Assembly: GCA_029339195.1 (NCBI GenBank)
Contig: JAPTJF010000212.1
Location: 1 to 64,000, forward strand
Source: Micractinium sp. NFX-FRZ
Lineage: Eukaryota > Chlorophyta > Trebouxiophyceae > Chlorellales > Chlorellaceae
Direction: 5' to 3'
DNA: 64,000 nucleotides
Shown here: in pieces, positions 23,840-34,000 of the stretch
Position numbering within the stretch: the first letter of the stretch is position 1
Layout: the number at the start of each line of letters is the position of its first letter
Translations under genes and position numbers: made by a program
The notes under the pieces: generated by a model
What the model was told of the DNA's origin: nothing
The model's input: only the letters and a program-made list of their open reading frames with translations
Databases searched by the model: none

Positions 23840-25080
23840 CTTCCCTTCAAACAGAAGGCGGTGACGTGCCGTCATGCGCTGGGGCATGGCTGGCAGCTCT
23901 GGCCGGCCGCCACCTGGGCTGGCCAAGCAGTGCAGTTGTCAGGCGGGGGCCTGCGCCCTGGCGCCCCTGCGCCACATTCAAGCCACCATTCCTTGCCCCT
24001 GTGAACGGTGAACGTTGAGTTGGTGCTCTTGCCGCCTCCCACAAGCTGCCCCTCCCCTCCCACTAGCACCTCTCTTACCTTTCGGCCCACCCTGCCATTC
24101 CTTGCCGCTCCCGTTTCTACTCCCCTCTGCAGCCCTCCCGGTTCATCTCGGCTGCCCGGCCACACCGGCCTCTCCTATCTGTTTGCCATCTGACCTTGAC
24201 CTGCCCCCTCATGTATCACTCTGAATGATGTTTGGCAGTGAGCTTGCACGAAGCGGTTATGGATCACAGAGGCAGTGGGCAGACCCAGGGGCAAACGCCC
24301 GCTGCACACATACAACCGGGCTGCCTGCATGCTGAGCTGGCTCGCACGAAGGGCTGGCGGGCGGGCAGGACAAGGAGGACCAAGCGGGGACAGAGCATTC
24401 GCGAGGCAAAATCGATCGGCCGCCTGCCAGCCTCGGTGGCTGGTCTGGCGGGGGCTGGCAGCCCCAACGGCCCACGGGCTGGAAGTTGTCCCAAGTCGGG
24501 GGCCGCAGGGGTGTCCCTGGGGAAAACCGTGGTGGCGGCGGCGCCGCCGGTGCGCTAAGTTGGGCTGTTCAGAACGGTGGGAGCCAAGGGCCCCTGTGCG
24601 GCATGTGCGTTGCGACAATCAGCGCGGTGCGGTTGGTCTGTGCCGTGGGGTGTGGTGTGGTGGCTTGCTGCGTGAATGCAACGCAAAGGCAAAGGCAATG
24701 GCAGGGCAGGGGAGAGCAGGGGAGTGTAGCAACGGGGAGAGCATTCGGAAAGGGGGTTAGCTGGGAGGCCAGTTTTGGGGGCAGAGGTGTGTATGGTACA
24801 CAGGCGGTGCAAAGGCGAGGGCGAAAGAATGAGTGCTGCAGGGACGGGGGGAAACGGGGCGCTGCGGTACCGCTGCGGCGGTGGGCTGCGGCTGAGAGGG
24901 TAGATGGGCGCCTCAGCCGCCGCCGGCGCGGGCGGCCAGCGCGTAAAAGTGTGTGGATGGGTGGGGGTTCGTTGCTTCGAATCAACTGTTGCGTTCCAGC
25001 AGCTGCCTGCGGCGCCGGGGGGACCGCGGGCAGCCGCACCACGGCTAGTGCCTCAGCGGGAGGGCCGGCTGTGCGCCTCC
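23840..25080. other. Convergent intergenic region (TPRKB / starch synthase III)
   Basis: This 1241-bp stretch between two convergent genes holds their 3' UTRs. Several open frames of 70-160 codons occur on both strands, as expected at this GC content, but none shows a recognisable domain. No TGTAA signal stands out. Confidence 0.5.
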
Positions 25081-28000
25081 CTAGCGCTGCAGGCGGGGAG
25101 CAAGGGAAGTGGAGCGGGCACAGTGTTGAGGAAGGGGAGAACACGGGTGTGCCAGGGCCCCCATTTCGGTGTGTGCCAGCACATGTGGGGCTCTTCTTAA
25201 ACCAGGGCAAGCGCAGCATGTAGCGCTGTGCAGGACCCAGTCTACCCCTCCCTCTTGGTGTTGAGGTCCCTACAGCAGAGCTCGATACAAAGTGGAAAGT
25301 ATGTAAAAGGCCAGCCCTCCCTCTCACCTTGAGGGCCCGGTAGTACAGCTCAATGTAGTCCTCTCCAGGCGTGATCCAGCTGTAGTCAATCTGCGGCAAA
25401 CAATGGGGGGGAGGAAGGGCGAGGGGAGGTCAGTGCGGCACAGGCCGGGTGCGATAGGATTTTTCAAATCAAGAGCCAGAGCGAGGGTGTGCGCAGTAAG
25501 CCGCTGAGCCAGCCACGCGCCCCTGCCCCGCTCCACCCTGTGGGAAGGCAGCATGCACACCTACACTGGCATGCAGCGCGCACAGACACACGCCCCAAAC
25601 GCCGCAACCCCCCGAGCAGCAACGAGACAGAATGGACACACACAGCTGTCGCTCACCTCCATGCAGCGCTTGACCAGCGCGTTCCACCAGTCGCGCTCTC
25701 CAAAGAAGCGGGACAGCGCCCTGCGGGGGGGGGGCCAAGAGGCGGGCGGGTGGAGGGGTGGGAGGGGAGGTGAGCGGGGTGTGCAATGGGGGGCAAGAGG
25801 AGGGTGGGTGGGTGGGTGGGTGGAGGGGGAAGTGAGGGAACAGGTGGGCAAGAGGGGGCAAGAGGTGGGTGGAGGGATGGGCGGGTGGAGGGGGAGGTGA
25901 GCGGTTGGGGTGGACACTAGCGAGAGTTGTGCACGGGGCAGGGCAGTGTGTGTGGGGATTTGGCAACCGGTGCCTGTCCATGCCCCTCCCACACCCAGCG
26001 CCTCTTCAGCTCCCTTACTGAGCCAACACCCGACCGGTCAGGACATCCCTCTGTCCATGCCTGGGGGCGACAGACGCGCTGTCGCTCCTGACCCAAAAAC
26101 AGTTTGTCGTAGACCAAAAGGGCGTACGGCATGCCGGGGTTGCGCCCGTAACCCCTTGCCCATCTGCCTGTGTTGAATCACCCATCGCACACCTCTTACC
26201 TGTTGAGGGCGTGATCAAAAGAAAAAAAAGAAAAAAAGGTGCCAGGTGCGTCCGTGCCCTCATAGTTCACACACCCCTGACAACCCCACCTCCCTTCCTT
26301 GTTTGATCCAGCACACAATCACCTGTTGAGTGCGTAGTCCATGCCGGGGGCGTCCATGCCCTCAAAGCTGAACCCGTTGGGCTCCAGCCCCTGCTGCGCC
26401 GCACGCTCCACGTCATCGTCCACATCAAACACTGCACAGGGGCATGGCAGGGAGGGAGGGAGTGTGTGGGGTGGGGGGGTGGGGGGGCAGAAGCTGGTCA
26501 AGAAGCAGGTCAAGAAGCAAGACAAGGGAGCAGATTTGAGGTGTCATCCCTTTGGTCCACATCAAACACTGACAGGCAGCAACGACGGGGGGGCAAGCGA
26601 AGAGAAGGGCGGTCAAAAGGTTGCGAGGCAGGGGAGAGGAGGCGTCGGCCACGTCTCTGCCCAGAGCAAACGCAACAGACCGGGGTGAGTAAATTGGATA
26701 CAGATAGATCAGAGGTATGGGGGCGTTCCACGGGTGGGTGTGGGGTGCCATGTTCAAAGCGTCACATCGCTGGCCCTCGCCTCCCCAGGGCACCGTCAGT
26801 CGTGTGCCTGCTCCCCTCCCCCCCCAAAACACACCCCCACCCCACCCCCCTTGGCAGCCCTGCAGCCCACCTGTGTCGTTCAGCCCTCCCGTCTTGCGCA
26901 CCACCGGCACGGTGCCGTAGCGCATGGCAATCATCTGCAGAGCGGGGGGCGGTGGGTGTGAGGAAAGGGTGTTGGACACTGATGTGTATTCAGTAAGCAG
27001 GGGCTGGGGCCGTTCCCGGGGCTGCCAGGCACGCTATCGGCACCGCCCAACCATTCATTACCTCAACGATCTTTAGTCATGCAAGAAAGGAAGGAAGCAC
27101 AGCTAGGGGCGCACCTGTGTGAGGCCGCAGGGCTCGAAGATGGAGGGCACCAGGAACATGTCGCAGCCTGCGTAGATCAGGTGGCTCAGTGGCTCGTCGT
27201 ATGCAAACCAGAGGCGCGCGCGGTCGGGGTACTGCGCCGCCAGCTCGTTGGACAGGTCCTGGAACTCCGCCTGCACGGGGGGTTGAGAAGAAAGCGGGCA
27301 GAGGGATGTGGGGTTGTGAATGCCAGTGACCGCTCATGCAGTGGGCAAGTGCAAACGGACTCGCAGCGCTGTTGGGCACTTCCTGGAACTCTGCCTGCCT
27401 GCAGCGGGAGCACCATGATACCAGGGCAATCATGAGAATACAATGAAGTGAGGAATCCCCCGTGATGAGAAACAAATGCCCCCCTAATCCCACGGCTGGC
27501 CCACCCCCCGCGGCACCTCTCAACCCCATCCCACCACCCCACGTGCCTGCACTTTGGGGTCGGGCGCCGAGCCCAGCAGCACAAACTGGCCGCCCCGCTC
27601 CAGCGTGCGCCAGGCGGCGTGCTTGATGAGGTGGATGCCCTTCTGGTGGGTCAGCCGGGTGACGCAGCCGACAACGGGGACGTCTGCACGGCAAGGGGGG
27701 ATGACGGGGAGGGATCAGAAGGTGCAGAGGGGCAGCGTGAAGAGCGGTTGCCGAGGTGGGTGGGGCAGGAGGTGCAGAGGTAAGAGGAGAGCGTTTGTAA
27801 GCTTTCTGAGTGCGCTTCTGCCTCCCCTGCCCCGCCCCGCGGCGGGTCACCCACCCACCCGTCTGCGTTGCTGGGCCGCGCGGCTTGGCCGCCGCCCATG
27901 CCACCTTCTCCGCCCCTCCAAACGATTATCAGCTGCACCAGGCCAGCCCAACCCTCCCACCGCCCTCTGTACCCCTGCCGCGCCCCACCCACCCGCGTTG

Positions 28001-31000
28001 CTGAGCCCCATGCGCTTGCGCAGCTCCGCCTTGGCCGCCGCCTTGCCCTGGATCGCGCTGTCGGCCGTGTAGCCCATGGGCAGCAGCGGGTCCTCTGCAG
28101 GGGGCGCACACACAAGAACGAGGGGGGAGGGGGGTGGTGACGATGGGGAGGGATGGTTGGGTGGGCAAGGGATGCGGCTGTGGCTCTCTGCTCCGCAGGC
28201 GGCAGGAGCGGGACCATGGCAGGAGGCAAGCATGGAAACACAGGGTCCAAGGGGCAGGGATGATGGCAAGCGAGTGGGGGCGAATGCGGTTGTATCCCTT
28301 TGGCGAGCTGCTGGCCCGCTCTGCAGGCGAGTGGCGCCCCACCCTGTCAGGGCTGTCCACCCGCGCTGCCCACCACCCCAGTATGTGTCCACCCTGACAC
28401 GCACGGATGCACGCTTTAGCTCAGAAAGAGGGGCGCGCCAACCCGCCCCGACAAGCATGGATGCACACTCAGCCCAGCCAGGGAGACGCACCAGCCAACC
28501 AACCCGCCAGCCCGCCCACCTGCCGGGTCCCAGATGTCGGGGTCGATTCCGTTGCGGATGCCCCAGAACTTGCCTGCACAGGAGAGGGGGCAGGGGGCAG
28601 GTGCACAGCAGGGGTAAGGCGGGGACAGTGGGGGCGACTTTGCTGGCGGGCCTTGCTGGCGGGGCTGGCTGTAGGCGGGCCAGAAGAGGAGAGCAGCAGG
28701 CACCACTGCTGGCAGCGCAGCAGACAGCACATGTCCCAACGCAGCGGGGGGGTGCCATGCAGTGCAGGAGGAGGGTGTGCCCGCTCTCACCGTGGTGCGG
28801 CGCGATGGCGGGGTGCCCGCTGATCTCCTGGGCGTAGGTGGGGGACACGGTGGTAGCAACCTCGCAGGCGGCCATGGCCTGCAGCGGGGCGCGGCGCATG
28901 TGCGGTGGTCAGGGTTTGGCTGCAAAGGCGCGCTCTGGTGTGTGGGGTTTGGGTGGCACAGGCGACCTGCGACCCCATCGCCATCCCCCATACTCGAACC
29001 AGTCCAACACAGCACTCGAAGTGAAGTAGCAGAGGATGGCGAAGGTGGGAAGTTTTTTTTTTTTTTTTAGCTTTTTCTGTTTTAAGTTCAAAAAATATTG
29101 TAAGGCGCACACGTGGCTGCGGCCCCTCACACCCCCACAAGGAAAGGATCTGAGCCACTACACTATGTCCCAAAGAGGATGTGAGAGGCGCACACGTGGC
29201 TGAGCCCCCTCACACCCCAACAGAAGCAAGAACAACAGCCACCCCCGCTGAAAAATGCACCCACCCACCTGGCCAATCAGGTCGGCCCCGTAGTTCAAGT
29301 TGTGGATGGTGAAGGCACACTTGGCGGAGCCGTGGTCCAGCCAGGCCACGGGCGCAGACTGCCAGTCGTGGCAGTGCACAATGTCGGGCCTGTGATTGTG
29401 AAGTGAAGGGGAGGATTAGGTGTGGGGTTTCAGCGGTTGAGGGGCAGTGGGAGTAGAGCCAGGTGGACAGCCGTACGGGACCAGAGGGGAACAGCTGGAA
29501 GATCTCATGCGGGCCGAGTGCTTTTGGGCGCGCACTGCCAGCACCAGCCACACTAAACAGCCAGCTGTGCCCCACTCCCTGGCAGCACCAGCCAGACCCA
29601 ACACCCAACCGACACCCACTCACTGGCGCGCGTCTGCGTGGTGCTTGATGTACTCCAGAGCGGTACCGCACCAGTAGTAGAACCTGCGGCCCATAACAGT
29701 ATGAAGAGCATGCATGCTATGGCTTGAACAGTGGCTTGAAGGCGAGCGGGGCGGTGGCTGCTGTGTGCAGCTGACAGGTGGGAGCGGCACACGCGCACAT
29801 ACCGACGCGCACAGCCAGGCAGCACTGTGCAAGGTGGTGCCAGGACGAGGCAGGGCGCTCACCGCTCGCGGTCCTGCCACATAGTCGATCAAAACACAAC
29901 TTAACAAACAAACAACCAACCTGGGCGTGGCTACAAAACAAATCATGCTCGAGCCCACCCCACCCACGCACCGCTTGCGGTCCTGCCAGATGTCTGTGTA
30001 CATCTTGCCACTTGCCGACACAAACACCTACCAACACACACACGACAGGCAGCACTTTGCATGGTGTGGCAAGGCGAGGCGCTCACCGCTCGCGGTCCTG
30101 CCAGATGTCAGTGTAGATCTTGCCCACCCAGAAGTAGCCGTTGCAGGGCTCCAGGAACGTGGTGTTCAGGCCTGCACCCACAGGGGGCGGCAGGCACACA
30201 CACACAGCGGGACCAAGGGTTGGGCGCGCTGTTGCAAGTTTTTTGGAGGGAGGCATGCGCCGTTTGAAGGCAAAACATTCAAAGGGAAAGTGAAATTCGG
30301 GCCTGCCACTGGGTTTACAACTCAAATTAGGAAGGGCGCAGGTTGAAACGGAGGCGACAGGCCCGCTGCCAGGCACAGGTGGCATCAGCGGCGGGGCTGG
30401 CGGCAACTGCCGCGCCGCTCTGCCTTCCCCTTTGCCCTCACTCCAAGCACACCATTCGCCCCAGGCCGGGCCCGGCCTGCTCACTCACCGGCCCCTCCAC
30501 CACCGCTCCCTTTCCCTCCCGGCCCAGACCGCCCCGCTCACCCTCCACCACGCCCTTCCAGATCTTGACCTGCACCCCGTTGGTGAAGAAGTCCTTGACC
30601 ATGCGCAGGTTCTGCGGGTGGCAGGGAGGCAACCAGGGGGGCACACGATGGAATTAGAAGGCGAGCCAAGAAGAGGGAAGTGGTAGGTTGCAGTCATGCA
30701 TGAACAGAACCACCTCAACCCCCCTGCCCTTCCCACCGCTACATCCCAACCCAAGGTGCCCAGCTAGCTGAGATAGCTGCCCCACACACACACCTGCACT
30801 TGGTTGTAGTTGATGCAGTCGTACTTGGGAAGCACCACCTCCGTCTCGTGCCCCTCCTCCTGCACCGCCCGCCCCAGGGCCGTCACCACGTCGCCCAGGC
30901 CGCCCATCTGCAGCGGGGGTGGGGGGAGTGGGAGGGGCGGGGGCAGCAGGGTTTGCAGGGGAGCAGGGGGGCCGGGTGTGACCTCAAGGCAGCATGGGGC

Positions 31001-34000
31001 AGCTTATGGTTTGTGAAATGTTACGTCCACGGAGCCACGCCGACTGAGCTTAGAGGAGCAGGTGGAGGAGCGGGGTGAAGCGCCCATCCTAGCTGCCACG
31101 TTTCGGTTCCGGGTTCGACGAAAACAAGGGCACATATTATGCTTATGTTTTGACTGGCCAGCACGGCGCCTCACCCTGGCGATGGGCGCCATTATGTTAA
31201 GTGTGCTACGTTTGCGGGATCAAGAACAGATTGGCCAGCGGCGCGCCTCACCTTGGCGATGGGCGCCATCTCGGCCGCCACGTGCACCACGCGCAGCGGG
31301 GGCATGGAGCCGGTGCCGCCGTTCACGGTGATGTGGTAGTCCAGCCCCTTGTTGTCGTCAAAGAAGCCGGTCTGCACAGGGGCACAACATACCCAGCGAG
31401 GACCCATCGATGAGCAGGTTGCAAGGGAGCAAACAAGGGAAGGGGCGGCCCAGCCCCTTGGCGTCGTCACAGAAGCCGGTCTGCACAGGGGCACACAGGC
31501 ACGCACACATGCCGCACAGAAGGGCGTTCGGCAGTGTGCAGTCCGGGCCACCATGGCTCTCGCTCCGGCTGGAGCCTCCTCTCCTCACCCGACCCCGCTC
31601 TGCCCCATCCCGCAGTCTACACACACACACACCAGTCAGCCCACCCAGCCGCCACCCACCCGCGTGTCCTGGCTGTCCAGGAATGCAAAGTCGACGACAT
31701 GGGCGTCCTTGGGGAGCTGCGGGGGCGGGAGAGAGGGGTTTGGAAGGGGTTGGAACAGATGGGATTCGGAACCTTCGAAAGTAGGTTGAAAAAGTTCTTC
31801 AACAAGCACGGCCAGGTGTTGCGGCTGCAGTCCAGGAGGGTGGCGGCCTTCCGGGGCATCCCTGTGCAAGCGGCTGGCTCACCTGCACGGTTGCCTTGTA
31901 CCAGCCGATGCCTCCTGCCACCACGCTCTCCATCTGGATTGGGCCCCACCTCTCTGCGGGGGGGAGGGGCAGGGGGGGCAGGTGGGTCCAGGCGCAGGTG
32001 GGTCAATGGCGGGGCGAGGTGCAGGGAGGGCAGGTGGGTCAATGGCAGGGCGAGGTGCAAGCAGGGGCAGGTGGGTCTATGGCAGGGCGGGGTAAGCAGG
32101 GCTGGCGCTGACCTGGCGCTGATCCTGGCGCCGAGCGGGCACGCAGGCTGAGCTGGCGAACCAGCGCTGAGCTGGCACTGGGCTCACCGGCGTGCGTCCA
32201 CCGGTTGAAGCTGCCCGTCACATACACCTCTGGACGCCCGCGCAGCGCGGTCTCATCTGCAGGCAGAATGGGAGGCTGAGTGAGTTGGAACTGGCCAGGC
32301 CAGGCATTTCAGGACAGCCTCAAGTTGTGAAAGATGCCCAGGGACGGGCCAAAAACAAGTGCCCCCCATGTGCGTGACTGAACCACAAGTTGTTCAGTAG
32401 GTAACAACACAGGTCACCTCAACCGGGTCGCAGATGACATCCACGGTTCACTCTCATGCACACGAGCATACTCAAGGGCGCCCCGGCACGATTACGACCG
32501 CAGAAGCGACCCCTATGCTCATCCAACCCAACCCGAAATGTGTACAGTAGCTACGGAAGCACAGGCCACCCACGTGGGTTGTAGAAGATACACCCCATGC
32601 GTACTAGAATGCCCCCCCATGTGCATGCAGCGCCACACATGCTTAGTCGACGAACAGGCCACCCACCCACCTGGGTTGTAGAAGATGTCCACAGGCTGCC
32701 CCGCCACCGGCATGAGCGGCTTGGTGAAGACGGTGCGGGAGCGCAGGTCGCGCCGGCGGCGGGCCGCGACGGCCTGCAGGCAGGGGTGGCGAGTGAGATG
32801 TGGCGGTGGGGAGATGCAGCGGTAAAATAGGGGTGGAGGAAGGAGGGATGGGATGGGGTGGTGCGGGAGCGCGGCACGCGCCGGCGCCGGCACCGCAATG
32901 GGCTGCTTGCATGCCACAAGGCATGCAGCCACACGGAGCTCAGTGAAGAGGAAGCAGCGCCCCACCTTTGTGTGTGCCTTGTCCAGCACGCGCCGCCCCG
33001 CCAGCTCCTCCCCGTGCACCGTGTCGGCCGCCGTGGCGGTGTCCAGCGCCTCGTACACCAGCTGCACCAGCTTCTCGCCTGCAGGGGTGCAAGTGCGGCA
33101 CCGGTGGGATGGCATGGGCTTGCTTAGACATTGTGTTGCCAATGTACGTGGAAAGCAAGGAGGACAGGGGGCGGTGCCCAGCGCCTCCTGATCAAGCTGC
33201 ACCAGCCTCTCGCCTGCAGATTTGCAAGTGCGACACAGGTTCGACAGTGGAGAGCAGGGAGGAGCGGTGGCAGGGTACAGGGCTGCGCACACGGGCTGCG
33301 CCAGACTTCCCCACATACCCACCCCCCCGAGGCGGGGGGTTCTGTGCACAGTGTGAAGGCCCCCCCACCCAGCCCTTCACCAGACCTCCCCTCAGCCCTT
33401 TGCCAGACCTCTACTAACGCCTTTTGTCACCAGCCATCCCCTCTGCCCACCCCACCCCACCTGAGGCGGGGTTCTTGAGCAGTGTGTGGAAGTCGCGGCC
33501 GCCGTTGTTGTCCCACACCGCGCGGCGGTCATCCGTGAACACGTAGTCCAGCATGGCGGCGGTGTTCCAGGCGGGCACCTGTTATGGAGGCAAGTGGGCA
33601 ATTGAGGCACCCAGTTTGGTTTCAAACTCAGAGCACTAGGGGGGGTGCACAACCCAGCATGGCCGTGCTTCTTGGTCCAGCCAGCCCGACAGCTTCTGCT
33701 CTGGGCTGCTCTCCTCGCCTGCGCCCCTGCCTAGACGCTGGCGGCCCGGCCAGCTTGTTCAACTCGCCCCAGCCTTTGCCATTCCACCGCCCCACCGGCT
33801 GCTTGCCCAGTCGGTCCCCACGCCTGCCGAAAGCCACCCAGGTGCTGGCCACACTTGTTCACACTACCTCAATCCAGTCCAACACTACTCCACTTTGATA
33901 CAGATAATCCCCAAGGCCTAGACAGCCCAGCCCTCACCTCTGCCGACACCCAGGTGCCCGTGGCCAGCCCGTACTTCTTCACATCCACCTCGCTCATGGG

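Noticed and set aside
24232..25399. Candidate small genes between TPRKB and starch synthase III
   Set aside because: Open frames of 70-270 codons on both strands have no domain, no consistent splice structure and typical GC-driven composition.
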